From positions 29,099,020 to 29,163,019 of the forward strand of contig NC_080546.1 of NCBI RefSeq assembly GCF_028640845.1: a DNA stretch of 64,000 nucleotides, in the 5' to 3' direction. The translations under genes and the position numbers were made by a program. Each line of letters opens with the position of its first letter. Positions within the stretch are counted from its first letter, which is position 1. Under the pieces are notes generated by a model that did no database searches, had not been told where the DNA came from, and saw nothing but the letters and a program-made list of their open reading frames with translations. This document shows positions 46,558-57,949 of this stretch, one piece after another. Origin of the DNA: Ahaetulla prasina (lineage: Eukaryota; Chordata; Lepidosauria; Squamata; Colubridae).

Positions 46558-47639
46558 TACATTCCAACCTTCAGTTCAAAGATGCCCTTCCTCACACAAT
46601 GACAGTGTTAGTGGCATTCTTGTCAAGTACAATTCTTGCACAGCATTGTTCTCTGTTAGCACTTGTTAAATACAAACTCTAGGTCTGCCTCCATCGGAAC
46701 ACACAGGGCAAGGCATATCTTGTCAAGAAAAATAGTTCAATAGATATTCAGGAGCCAAATCATGTAAAACTTTTTTTAAAAGCATTTTGAAGTTGAGCCA
46801 GCAAAAAAGCATTAATCAATGCAGCAACTGAAGCCTATGTGTTAAATGGCTAAATCTATTACTTCTGGTTAGACAGCCAACTGATTGAAGCCTTCCAGAT
46901 GCTTTCAAAGCAGACCCAAGTTGAAAACAATGTAACAGCCTAACCACATGACATCAAGGACATGTGTCACACATGCTACCTGGTCCCAGCTTCTACCTGC
47001 TGCTCAAGCAGAAGGTCCAAGAAGATCCCCAGATTATAGATATACTCCATATGGGGAGAGAGTGTTTTCACAAAAAGCTAACCCTGAAATTGAAATAGAA
47101 TCAAATTTATCACTGGCAAAGAGTCTTTCCATCTGGATTTAATCTGATTTTCTTTAACCTTTCTTTCTCCACACAGTTTTCAAACACTTGGCCAAGATTT
47201 CCACACCATCCTCAGCTCTTCCTGAAACAGTGATATAAAATTGATTATCTTCAGTATAATGATGATATTTACCGAAAGGCCAGCGGGTGACCTCTTGCAG
47301 TCTTCTATAAGTATTGGAAGCATGGAAAGGTAAAACCCTGTGACATTCGCTCAGATGTCGCCATGGGCACTAAAGGAAACTGCCTGGTAATGAAGGAGCA
47401 AAACAGTGTTATATATGTTATAAAAATGTACAAAATATGTGCTATATTTAGAACTTTAGAATGCCCCCAGAATAAGGAGTATGTCAAACTTGTACCTCTC
47501 TAAAAACAAACCTACAAACAAGTTAAATCAAATAATAAAAAGTTACAAAAATTTACTATAAAAAAAACTTTAAAAAATAGAGTGCACATCAAATCAAATT
47601 ACTAATCTTACACACCTAAGTTACCTCTGAAAGCTTACC
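46558..47639. other. Flanking DNA, nothing recognised
   Basis: No feature supported. Possibly contains an old LINE remnant near 46880-47150 (a shifting frame), too weak to call. 48035-48757 and 49755-50259 are also empty. Confidence 0.4.
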
Positions 47640-47647
47640 TTCTAAAA

Positions 47648-47782
47648 CAGGGGTCTCCAACCTTGGCAATTTTAAGCTTGGTGGACTTCAATTCCCAGAA
47701 TTCCCCAGCCAGCAAAACTGGCTGGGGAATTCTGGGAGTTGAAGTCTGCCAGGCTTAAAGTTGCCAGGGTTGGAGACCTCTG
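47648..47782. mobile_element. Palindromic hAT-type MITE
   Basis: Perfect TTCTAAAA at 47640-47647 and 47783-47790. The ends are CAGGGGTCTCCAACC and GGTTGGAGACCTCTG, with GGGGAATTCTGGGAGTTGAAG-type arms meeting at the centre. Confidence 0.85.
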
Positions 47783-47912
47783 TTCTAAAAGGACTCACTA
47801 TTCGAGTTTTAAATCCATTATTACTCCAAGATATACTCACAATTCATAATTCTTTATATGGTATATCTGGTTGACTCTTAACTGTTATAAATTATAATTC
47901 TTCTATTTATTG

Positions 47913-48026
47913 CAGGGAAATCAAACTCATGGTCACGTGCTGGCCACGCCCACGCCCAAGCAAAGGAGAAAAAAGTCCCAATATGTCACGTCACACTGCT
48001 GTGACGACGTGAGTTTGACACCCCTG
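47913..48026. mobile_element. hAT-type element (CAGGGGTGTCAAAC family), short
   Basis: Perfect ATTTATTG at 47905-47912 and 48027-48034. The ends are CAGGGAAATCAAACTC and GAGTTTGACACCCCTG. Confidence 0.8.
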
Positions 48027-48757
48027 ATTTATTGTTCTTTTTCTCTGCCAGCAAAAATCAGCTGTGATTATTTTCTTGCTTTGACTAAGTTATGAATAAG
48101 AAAGTACATCTGGTTATTTGAACATGTTTCATAGTGAAGAAGAATTAATAATATTAATTACTGAATTATTATGAATGTCCTATCAGTACATTGTACAGGT
48201 TTTGCCTGACTGAGAAAATAAAGATGGCAGATCATATACTACTTTGCATCATTTTAAAAAGCCATCATAATGGGGGAGGTGTTGCCTGTTTGTGAACATG
48301 CATCTTTAGATGAAAAGATGATGATATGGATGATAATTCAGGCTCTGTATCTACTGTTGAAGTACTAAAGCCACAAAATCTTGTTTGACTAACTTTTGTA
48401 AAGTTGTAAAGTTGTTTTATCATTTTTTCCCATGTGAAGTGCCTCATTTTCAGGAACTATTCATTGAAGCTTCATTTTTTTGGAAGCTGAATAATTGAAT
48501 ATGATAACAATAATTGTGGAAGCGGTCAGCATATTGATGTCTGTGATTACCAGTATGACAGGAGGTCATGTAGGACCATGGTATTTGAAAGTCACTGGAC
48601 TGGATAGGTTAGAACTAAAAGTTTGGAAAACAAAATGCAGATTTAAAAATGCAGAGCAGGAAATGAATATCAATATATAATCATGTGATGGTATCTGGGG
48701 AGCTGTTCCATGCAGGGACATATACACCGAAGAGTTTAAAAAGTCAAGATAATAGCC

Positions 48758-49461
48758 ATGTTTCTAGACCGGGATGCCTTATGCACAGTCACTCACGCCC
48801 TCGTCACTTCTCGCCTGGACTACTGTAACGCTCTCTACATGGGGCTCCCCTTGAGGTGCACCCGGAGACTTCAGTTAGTTCAGAATGCAGCCGCGCGGGT
48901 GATAGAGGGAGCCACTTGTGGCTCCCATATAACACCGATCCTGCGCAGGCTGCACTGGCTGCCTGTGGTTTTCCGAGTGCACTTCAAGATGTTGGTTACC
49001 ACCTTTAAAGCGCTCCATGGCATAGGACCGGGATATCTTCGGGACCGCCTTCTGTTATCACATGCCTCCCACCGGCTGGTACGCTCCCATAGAGAGGGCC
49101 TCCTCAGGGTGCCGTCAGCCAAACAGTGTAGGCTGGCGACCCCCAGGAGCAGAGCCTTCTCTGTGGGGGCACCTACCCTCTGGAATGAGCTTCCCCCAGG
49201 ACTTCGACAACTTCCTGACCTCCGGACCTTTCGCCGCGAGCTTAAAACATATCTATTCTTCCGAGCAGGACTGGCTTAATAGGGTTTTTAAACATGGATT
49301 TTATTAGGGTTTATTTTATATTTTGTATTGTATTTTAAATTTAGGCTTTTGGAATAAGTTTTTTAAATAGTGTTTTTATTGAAATGTATTGTATTATTTT
49401 ATCTGCCTGTTCACCGCCCTGAGTCCTTCGGGAGAAGGGCGGTATAAAAATTAAATTAAAC
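48758..49461 (+). mobile_element. L2-type LINE, plus strand, 5'-truncated
   Basis: A 173-residue open frame (48758-49279) covers the C-terminal part of ORF2: [42 protein letters not shown] and WNELPPGLRQLPDLRTFRRE. The frame is intact to its stop. The 3' UTR ends with a CCGCCCTGAGTCC...GGGCGG stem-loop (49414-49442) and an AAATTAAATTAAA tail. It begins abruptly in coding sequence, as expected of truncated retrotransposition. Confidence 0.85.
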
Positions 49462-49754
49462 CAGTGGGATCCTACTGGTTTAACAATTGGTTCGCTGCAT
49501 GTGTGTGTGCTGTTTGTGGAAAATTGAACTTCCGCGTTGCTGAGAGCAAGGAAAACAGCTGAGGAGCGCCCCCGATCCACTCTGCCACCCCCGATCAGCT
49601 GGGCTTTGGAAGCAGAAATATAGGTGAGTATAACGTAGGGGCATGCGGGTGTGTTGGCCCATGTCAAAGAAAGAGAGAACCGGTTCACTCACGGCTGAAA
49701 ATCGGAGCTAATGGTTTGCCCGAACTGGTCCAAACTGGTAGAATCCCACCACTG
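49462..49754. mobile_element. hAT-type element, long form, abutting the L2 tail
   Basis: CAGTGGGATCCTACTGG at the left and AGAATCCCACCACTG at the right. The 8-bp flanks do not match, so the left junction with the L2 tail may have been altered. Confidence 0.65.
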
Positions 49755-50454
49755 ATAGATTCAGTCTGTTTCAACATGGAGTGCTGGCTTGTTTTCATCT
49801 TCAGGATAAACCTTTAACTAATTTCGTCCAAATTTTGATAGAGATCTAGTTCCCCAGCTTTTATCGATTGTAAATAACGCACCATATTCTCATGATTAAA
49901 ATTGAGTCAAAATTAACTATTTTAACATTGCATAAATAAGAGCACTTGGTTAAATAATGTATTTTCAATTATTTCATGTTTTCCAATTACAGATATTTTT
50001 CTGCATTTTTACAAAATATGATAAAGTTATCCTAGAATGAAGAGCGAGTGGAATGTTTCTAATTTTCATAGGATGATTAAAATAAAAATTACTGGCAAAA
50101 ATTCTTCTCCATTTGATTGAATCTCAATGTAAATAAGTCTACCCATTAATCCATCTGAGAACATAATTAGATTTGTAGATCCAGCCAATGTAGCAACTTG
50201 TTTTTGCCAATGGGCCAGCAGATGCCTTGGGAAGCCTATCCAAATAGGCTGCAAAGTCAACAACCATTTCATGTCCCAAAGATGCCTTTTCAAAAGGCAA
50301 CTGGACTTCCTTTGTTTTTGCTTGAAGATGTTTAGCTTCTCATCCAAGTTCTGAACTGAAGAAGCTTCTTGGATGAGAAGTGAAATGTCTTCAAGCAAAA
50401 ACAAAGCAAGTCCACTTGCCTTTTGAAAAAGCACCTTCAGGACTGCCATAACCT

Positions 50455-50700
50455 GGCCGGAATAGCTCAGGCTGTAAGGAGCCTGTTATTAGAACACAGT
50501 AGCCTGCAATTACTGCAGGTTCAAGCCCGGCCCAAGGTTGACTCAGCCTTCCATCCTTTATAAGGTAGGTAAAATGAGGACCCAGATTGTTGGGGGGGCA
50601 ATAAGTTGACTTTGTAAAATATACAAATAGAATGAGACTATTGCCTTATACACTGTAAGCCGCCCTGAGTCTTCGGAGAAGGGCGGGATATAAATGTTAA
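50455..50700 (+). mobile_element. tRNA-like SINE with L2-type tail
   Basis: Head GGAATAGCTCAGGCTG, B-box region GGTTCAAGCCC, stem-loop CCGCCCTGAGTCTTCGGAG...GGGCGG (50660-50686). ATAACCT occurs on both sides (CCATAACCTGG and ATAATAACCTAG) and is probably the target duplication. Confidence 0.75.
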
Positions 50701-50721
50701 AAAAATAATAATAACCTAGAT

Positions 50722-50842
50722 CAGGGTTCTCCAACCTTGTCAACTTTAAGACTTGTGGACTTCAACTCCCAGCTTTGCTGGCTGAGGAATTCTGGGAGTT
50801 GAAGTCCACAAGTCTTAAAGTTGACAAGGTTGGAGAACCCTG
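50722..50842. mobile_element. Palindromic hAT-type MITE
   Basis: The ends CAGGGTTCTCCAACC and GGTTGGAGAACCCTG are exact inverted repeats. Flanks ACCTAGAT and ACTTAGAT match 7 of 8. Confidence 0.8.
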
Positions 50843-50872
50843 ACTTAGATGACTGAGAATCTCCATAGACAA

Positions 50873-51872
50873 CCATTTCCTATTATCCTTTGGATTCCAT
50901 TAGGTATTAGATTAGAAATTTGTCAAGCACTGAATCGTTCAGCAGCTGTCCAGCATGCTTGCCTATCAGAAAGCAACTGCCATAGATTACGAAGCATCAA
51001 TTGTGAAATAGTTGCCCTACTCAACCCATATTTTTCCCCAACACATGAAGCCATTTACTACTGCTTATAATTGTTCTTTTTCAGGGTAGGTGGACTCACT
51101 TCCAAATAACATATGGGATCCATTTGAATCCCAAAGGTATTCTTGAAATAAGGATTGGTGTTGAAAGATGGAACTCTTGTTTATGAGCATGGCAGCTTCT
51201 CATTATTAATTAAAATAATTCAGTGTGAAAAGTCATCGAGCCAGGAACCTTACATTTAGAAAGGAAGATGGTTGCAGACATACTGTATTATATCCCCATC
51301 TCTTCCACGTTGGGGATTCTAGTTTTCACTTCTTGAACTGTTGATTTGATACTTCTTAGATGTTTTTCTAACATTTTTTTCTTTTTGTTGTTCTTGTTCA
51401 GATAATTCCTGCTATTGAAATAGGAATGAATGGCATCATTCATGGAATAATTCTTGTAGGTTTACAATAGATACTGGATGCTGTTGTGTTCAGAGTGTAT
51501 AAAGTAAAGCTGCTTTAGAGGAATTATCCATGTTCAAAGTTCTTGATCCTCAGGAAACTGCAAAGCATCCAGATGTGTATGAGATGTGACGCCCTCACAG
51601 GCTCCAGGAGACTGTCTGTGTTCGACTTTTGTGCTTCCTAGTTTGTGGTTACCAAGCAACAATGTGGCTTCAGAAATTTATTTTTCATTACCTGCTGATT
51701 TTAAGGAGGAAAAGGGAAAAGTCTAGAAAGGAAGATAGTATTTGAACAGATCTAATAGGAAGAGATTATTCACAAGGCCATGATAAGACTGTTTACATTT
51801 GGAAGTGATGAAAAACCATATGGACCCCATAAGGATCATTTCTTCCAGTCATCATAAGACAAGACCCAAAGA
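50873..51872. other. Flanking DNA, nothing recognised
   Basis: No feature supported. 52135-52780 holds only an A-run at about 52745-52760. 53066-53439 is empty. Confidence 0.45.
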
Positions 51873-51880
51873 TCTTCATC

Positions 51881-52126
51881 CAGGGATTAAATGCTCCCGG
51901 TTCAGACCGGTTTGACCAAACTGGTAGCGATGGCGGCCGGTGGTTCGGAGAACCGGTAGCGATGGCGGCGCAAGGCTCTGCCCACCCAGTCGTCATACAA
52001 ACAGACTTTTTTTTACCTTTTGCGCATGCGCAGAAGGGTTTGCGCATGCACAGAGGGTAAAACTGTGCACGTGACATGCACGCGCACGTCTGAACCGGCT
52101 GGGAAGGTAAGTAGATTTCATCCCTA
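51881..52126. mobile_element. hAT-type element with ACCGGT-rich interior
   Basis: Perfect TCTTCATC at 51873-51880 and 52127-52134. The ends are CAGGGATTAAATGC and GATTTCATCCCTA. The interior has repeated GAACCGGTAGCGATGGCGG-like units and GCGCATGCGCA. Confidence 0.8.
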
Positions 52127-52788
52127 TCTTCATCATTTTCTTTATATTATTGCCATTTGATGAAGCATTTTCTGTTGACTTCCTCAGAGGCAGAGAGGAG
52201 TTTTGGAAATTACAAATGCATAAAATGGAAAGTCATGTCCCTCCCAACTCTTCATTATGGCATTGTAAAAATCCAGTTTGACGCATTATGCACTGTTTTG
52301 GTTTGGATTCCAAGCGTTTCTGTCCCCTTATTTGTTTGGCAGAAAACTGCCACATAACTATAATTTATATTCAGTGCAGAATTTCTTTCTTTCTTTTTTT
52401 TTGGACCCTATTGTTGCACTTGGGTTAGTAATAAAAACCTTTTCTTGCTAGCTTTGCATTATTTCCATGAGTAAAAGGAGCCTGATTCTGCGTACGTGCT
52501 GCTTGTTCCCTGACATGGTGCTAAATATATCTAGTTAAGATGAAGCAGATCCTGGCAACATCTGCAGTTGACTCTTCTACACAATTAGAAGGTCTGTTCA
52601 GAACTGCTTTCCATACTTTTCTGTATTGCAAGAGTGCAGAACCTGTGACCAGATGTTGCTGCACTTTAGTATCTCTTGTGAGTGATTTATTTTGACTGAG
52701 ATACTTGGGAATGATAGTTGCAAGGATTTTGCTACGCCTTTTGTAAAAAAAAAAAAAAAAAGTCCTACTAATACAGGGGAAGAGTGAC

Positions 52789-53057
52789 CAGTGGTGGGAT
52801 TCACCAGTTGTAACAACTGGTTCACTGCAAATTCGCACTTCTGCGCATGCACATTATGATCGAAAGTTACCTTCTACTGAATCCAGAGTGAGTAAAACAG
52901 CTGAGGTGCGGCAATCCACTGTGCCGTGCCTATCAGCTGGCTTGAAACAAATGAAATATAGGTAGCTTATAGCGCAGGGACGGGTGGGTTGGCCCATCTG
53001 ATCGTCGGAGCTACCGGTACACCCGAACCGGTCAGAACAGGCTGAATCCCACTCCTG
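52789..53057. mobile_element. hAT-type element, CAGTGGTGGGATTCA family
   Basis: Perfect AGAGTGAC at 52781-52788 and 53058-53065. The ends are CAGTGGTGGGATTCACC and GAATCCCACTCCTG. Confidence 0.85.
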
Positions 53058-53439
53058 AGAGTGACAGACACTAAGTAATAAAATGGTTGCACTGTCCTTC
53101 AATGACTGTAATCTCTTGTTGACTGTATTTTATGGTTTTTAATTGTTTTTAATGTTTTGTACTATGTGTCTAGCCTTATTGGGAGGTAGGGGTTATACTG
53201 TTTAGGAATGTGAGATGGACAGCTATATAAATGATGGAAATAAATAAACATTCATTTTACTAAAAACTCATACATTAGGAAATTGGATTAAGATGTACAC
53301 TTTTTTATTCCATGTATAATTATTTCCTTTTTTCATATAACTTTAATTAAGAGTTTTAAAAAGGAGGTGAAAACAAGGACTAATATAAAATAAAGAAAGA
53401 AGGAAACAAGAAAGTCAAAACTGTGAAAAGAAAGAATGA

Positions 53440-53945
53440 AAAAAATACTGCACGAATCAAGAAGAGGGCCGTGAAAATATTTACAGATCCCTCACATCCA
53501 GGACATAAACTGTTTCAACTCCTACCCTCAAACCGACGCTATAAAGCACTGCACACCAGAACAACTAGACACAAAAACAGTTTTTTCCCGAAGGCCATCA
53601 CTCTGCTAAACAAATAATTCCCTCAACACCGTCAAACTATTTACTAAATCTGCACTACTATTAATCTTCTCATAATTCCCATCACCAATCTCTTTCCACT
53701 TATGACTGTATGACTGTAACTTTGTTGCTGGCAATCCTTATGATTTATATTGATATATTGACCATCAATTGTGTTGTAAATGTTGTACCCTGATGAACAT
53801 ATATTTTCTTTTATGTACACTGAGAGCATATGCACCAAGACAAATTCCTTGTGTGTCCAATCACACTTGGCCAATAAAAATTCTATTCTATTCTATTCTA
53901 TTCTATTCTATTCTATTCTATTCTATTCTATTCTATTCTATTCTA
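53440..53945 (+). mobile_element. L3/CR1-like LINE 3' end with (TTCTA)n tail
   Basis: A short frame contains RAVKIFTDPSHPGHKLFQLL and RTTRHKNSFFPKAITLLN, the extreme C-terminus of the ORF2 found more completely at 56195. The 3' UTR (TTCCTTGTGTGTCCAATCAC, TTGGCCAATAAAAA) is nearly identical in both copies. The tail is 13 TTCTA units (53881-53945), not poly-A. Such tails are described for a snake CR1/L3 LINE group. Confidence 0.8.
53881..53945. repeat. (TTCTA)13 microsatellite
   Basis: Uninterrupted pentanucleotide run at the 3' end of the LINE at 53440. Confidence 0.97.
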
Positions 53946-54242
53946 ATTTTCTTCAAGCAATTAGAAGTTTAAATACAATACTATTTCTTACTCTATGGTT
54001 ACAACTCCCTCCTTTTATTATTAAATGCTTCCACTCACCAAAATCATGAATTCATTTTTTTTCTGTTGCAAAAAAGAACTATTTTCCTATGCAGCAATAG
54101 AAGGTGTGAGATGTGCTATTATGCTAACCAAGCTATGTTAACGGAGAAATCCCAATGTGGTTTTATCCACACGATGATGGTGATGTTATCAATTCAGTCA
54201 CGCCAGATTCTTGGCAATTCTGTGAGGCAGGTCTCTCCACAT

Positions 54243-54364
54243 CACGGGTGTCAAACTTGATTGTGTCATGTGACGTATTGTGACTTTTTTGCCTTTGCGG
54301 AACCAGGGTGGGTTGGCCTACGTGTGATGCATCCAGCCCGTGGTCTGCCAGTTTGACAAACCTG
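54243..54364. mobile_element. hAT-type element (CAGGGGTGTCAAAC family)
   Basis: The ends CACGGGTGTCAAACTTG and CAGTTTGACAAACCTG are inverted. Flanks CTCCACAT and CTTCACAT match 7 of 8. Confidence 0.7.
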
Positions 54365-54372
54365 CTTCACAT

Positions 54373-56194
54373 TTTCCAATCTTGCTCTAACTTTTTTAAG
54401 TTTTACTATGTTCTGGCTAGTGCCAACTTTGATGATGTTTTATCCACATACAGTATATGGATATAAGAAGGGTGGATTATTGTAGATGAGTGTCCTTAAA
54501 GTTGGTTCCCAAGTTTCAGCTAGCAAAAAATGTCACAGCAAGGTTACTATCAGGGAAAATGGTCAAGAACATATTGCACAGGTTTTGAAGGAATTGCATG
54601 AAAGCTACTTGCAACATAGTTCAGGATCTAAATGAGCACTTTTTGCCTTATGGTCGTGTCTTGGAAAACCCCATTTGGAAGTGTCGTATTTTGCCAGAAA
54701 TTCACTATGTGATGGCCCTAGAGAGGATCTTCTTGAAAAAAAATTACCCCGATTATGAAAATCCTGCTTCAATTAATTGAATAGGAGCAGAGTCTTGTTA
54801 ATGTCTATAGCCATCACATGATGCCTCTTTTACCCCAACTTTTGATTAAATTTGTGCTGCTGCAACTTCCACATTTTGTTGTTAATTTTCTTGCCGAGAT
54901 GATAGTTTCTTTCTGATTTTAAGATGCATAATACCATTTGACTGCAAATTGTTTTAATATGTTGTAACTTCTTTAGCATGATTTTTATCAATGAAAAGTG
55001 AGTTAGGTATTTTATAAATAAAGTAGCGTGTCCTGCTGGTTTAGATCAATAATTCATCTAAATTAGTATCCTATATGCCGCAGGGGTTGCTAGATACTGT
55101 TGGAAAGCCCAAAAGCAGAGTCGGAAGGCAATTGGTCTCTTTCGTTATATTGTCCCATATCCTCTGGCAATCAGCTGGCAATCTCTGAAGCTAGAAGGAG
55201 CAGGTGTTGCATGGAGCTAAATGAGCTGATGGCGGCGACAGAATGAACTACACCACTTAGAGTACGAATGGAAACAATTTGTTGTGTATGCTCTACTGCA
55301 CTAAGCATTCCTCGCGGACAGAGCACCAACTCTTATACTTTGTACGGCTTTTAAAAACAAAAAATGAACAATGACCTATGTAAAAGTGATGTGTGGAATT
55401 CTATTGTACATGGCGATCCAATCCATGTTCAGTGGTGGCTCATTTCCAAATAACTAGGTGTAATTTGCATCCATGGAATTACTCTGATTCAATTCAAAAG
55501 AATGCCTTACGCCACACTACTAATTAGATTCTGTAGGGCTGAGGGCAAGCAACTGGAGATGCCTCCAGTACCTAAGTATCTAGAGCAATGACCAAGCTTA
55601 GCAACTTCTCTGATGACTGCATTGCCCCAGGAATTCCATAAATCCTCACAGCAATGGAATGTTTGACTACAAAAACTATGTAACTCCCTTGAAAGCTGAA
55701 TTTGGTCCTCACCATTTCTGCTTTCAGAAAATCTATAAAGGCACATTTCATTGTTAAGTAATTTTAGTGCTTACTTTATTGATAGTTCTAATTGGTTTTT
55801 AATTGCGTGCATTCTATCATTTTCATAGCTGCCTTGAGCACTCATCAAAAAAGAAGTGTGCAATAATAACTCTACCATATTTATTATAGGTTTTATTTAA
55901 AGGGCAATGCAAAGATGTAGCGCCTGCCCATTTTATACAGATTTACAGGACACAGAGAAGCAGACGTATTTTTCTGCCTTGGTTGCATTGAGCTTTACTC
56001 AATAATAGATGTCATATATCCCAGATTTCCTTCACATCTGTTCTAATTGACAGTCTATGGGCTTTGATATGCTGAATTCTAAAAAACTAAGGGAGTGATC
56101 TATCTGTGTAAAAGGAAAAGAGATGTTTAGGAACAATAGTGGCCACTGGAAGCCATGTATCTCCAGCAAACTGGAAAATTAGCTGAATGCGCTC
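54373..56194. other. Flanking DNA, nothing recognised
   Basis: 1.8 kb without recognised repeats or genes. A 79-codon minus-strand frame at 55507-55746 has no recognisable family. Confidence 0.4.
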
Positions 56195-57168
56195 AAGAAA
56201 CAATCTAGATCCTCATACAGACGGGACATTGAACAACAAGCCTCATGGTGTAACCAGAACAATCTGGAACTGAGCACACTCAAAACCGTAGAAATGGTGG
56301 TAGACTTTAGGAGAAACCCTTCCATACTTCCACCTCTCACAATACTAGACAACACAGTATCAACAGTAGAGACCTTCAGATTTCTAGGTTCTACTATATT
56401 ATCGCAAGATCTAAAATGGACAGCTAACATCAAAAACATCATCAAAAAAGCACAACAAAGAATGTTCTTTCTGCGCCAACTCAGTAAGCTCAAACTGCCC
56501 AAGGAGCTGCTGATTCAGTTCTACAGAGGAATTATTGAGTCTGTCATTTGTACCTCTATAACTGTCTGGTTCGGTTCTGCAATCCAACAAGAAAGACACA
56601 GACTTCAGAGGATAATTAGAACTGCAGAAAAAACAATGGCTACCAACCTGTCTTCCACTGAGGACCTGTATACTGCACGAGTCAAAAAGGAGTCTGTGAA
56701 AATATTTACAGACCCCCTCACATCCTGGACATAAACTGTTTCAACTCCTATCCTCAAAATGATGCTATAGAGCACTGCACACCAGAACAAGAAGAACAGT
56801 TTTTCCCTGAACACCATCACTCTGCTAAACAAATAATTCCCTCAACACTGTCAAACTATTTACTAAATCTGCACTACTATTAATCTTCTCATCGTTCCCA
56901 TCACCCATCTCCTTCCACTTATGACTGTATGACTGTAACTTTGTTGCTTGTATCCTTACAATTTATATTGATATTGATTGTTTCCTGGTTGCTTATTTGT
57001 ATCCTATGACTATAATTAAGTGTACCTTATGATTCTTGATGAAGGTATCTTTTCTTTTATGTACACTGAGAGCATACGCACCAAGACAAATTCCTTGTGT
57101 GTCCAATCACACTTGGCCAATAAAAAACTCTATTCTATTCTATTCTATTCTATTCTATTCTATTCTAT
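56195..57168 (+). mobile_element. L3/CR1-like LINE, 5'-truncated, with (TTCTA)n tail
   Basis: A 146-residue frame (56294-56734) contains MVVDFRRNPS, TFRFLGSTILSQDLKW and QRMFFLRQLSKL, typical of the post-RT part of L2/CR1-group ORF2. The last ORF2 segment is out of frame after FTDPL. The 3' UTR is shared with the 53440 copy and ends in about eight TTCTA-type units (57129-57168). Upstream, coding similarity begins near 56195. Confidence 0.8.
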
Positions 57169-57289
57169 CAGATGATTCAGTTCATTTTAGCCTGTTCTCC
57201 AACTCTGAAAAAGTTTATAGTGACTGTCAATCTAAAACTAACCAGGGAGTGATCTGCCATGACAGAAGCTTCTTTCATTGTGAATTTCA

Positions 57290-57949
57290 TGGCTCCATTG
57301 GAGCCTGAGTCTGAGGAGGAGGACAAGACAGAGGTAGGGCCAACAGAGGAATGACTGGAGGGGCAGAATGAGACAGTCCTGGGTTCCTCGGGCCTGGGAA
57401 GGGTCACCAATGAGGAAGAGGGGGAAAAGGAGGACCAGGCGAGGAGGGAGGACAAGGCAGAAGCCGAGCAGAGGAGCAACAGAGCTCTGACAATGAGCAA
57501 TTACCTCCCCCCACCCAATCCCTGAGGACAAAGAATGGAGAGAAGGCTGAATTAGTGCAGGGCAACCTGATGACTCGGGAGGAGGGCACATCACCCATCT
57601 TCACAAGGCTTACCTGAGGAATGCAATTTAAAGAGACACAGTTGGGAGAGGCATTTGTTGGGAACAAATGCTGAATTCTTGGAGCCTCACATGCCATTGT
57701 CAACATCTGGATTTTGCTGTGCTTTGTCTTGTTCGCCATACCCAGTTTGCCTACCTTGTTGGATTTCTTGCCTTGGTTGCTGCCTTGCTAACTTTGCTTG
57801 CTGGACTACTCACAGCCAGAGGCTGCCAGACGTGCATGTGAGAGCTTTGCTCCAGGACTTGCAGTAAACATGGGAATGTTTGGGGGAAAGTTGGAGCAAT
57901 AAAGGGGAGTTAGAACTGTTCTCTGGCTGTGTTGCTTCCGTGCCTCACC
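57290..57949 (+). repeat. Unclassified repeat with acidic segment, host of the solo LTR
   Basis: A Glu/Asp-rich short coding-like stretch (GAGTCTGAGGAGGAGGAC...), a C/T-rich central part and an ATAAAG signal near 57900 give it the order of an LTR, similar in style to 2033-2571. The sequence resumes at 58516 after the inserted solo LTR. Termini not defined. Confidence 0.35.

Larger units (their letters stand above)
50260..50872. repeat. Fold-back element, second copy, with SINE and MITE insertions
   Basis: The palindromic core (about 50270-50440, TTTTCAAAAGGCAACTGGA / CCACTTGCCTTTTGAAAAAG) resembles the 1120-1330 element. At 50853-50872 GACTGAGAATCTCCATAGAC is the reverse complement of 1134-1153 of the first copy. 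The SINE at 50455 and the MITE at 50722 lie between. Confidence 0.55.

Noticed and set aside
55507..55746. 79-codon minus-strand frame
   Set aside because: No family resemblance, no splice context, no second copy; probably chance.
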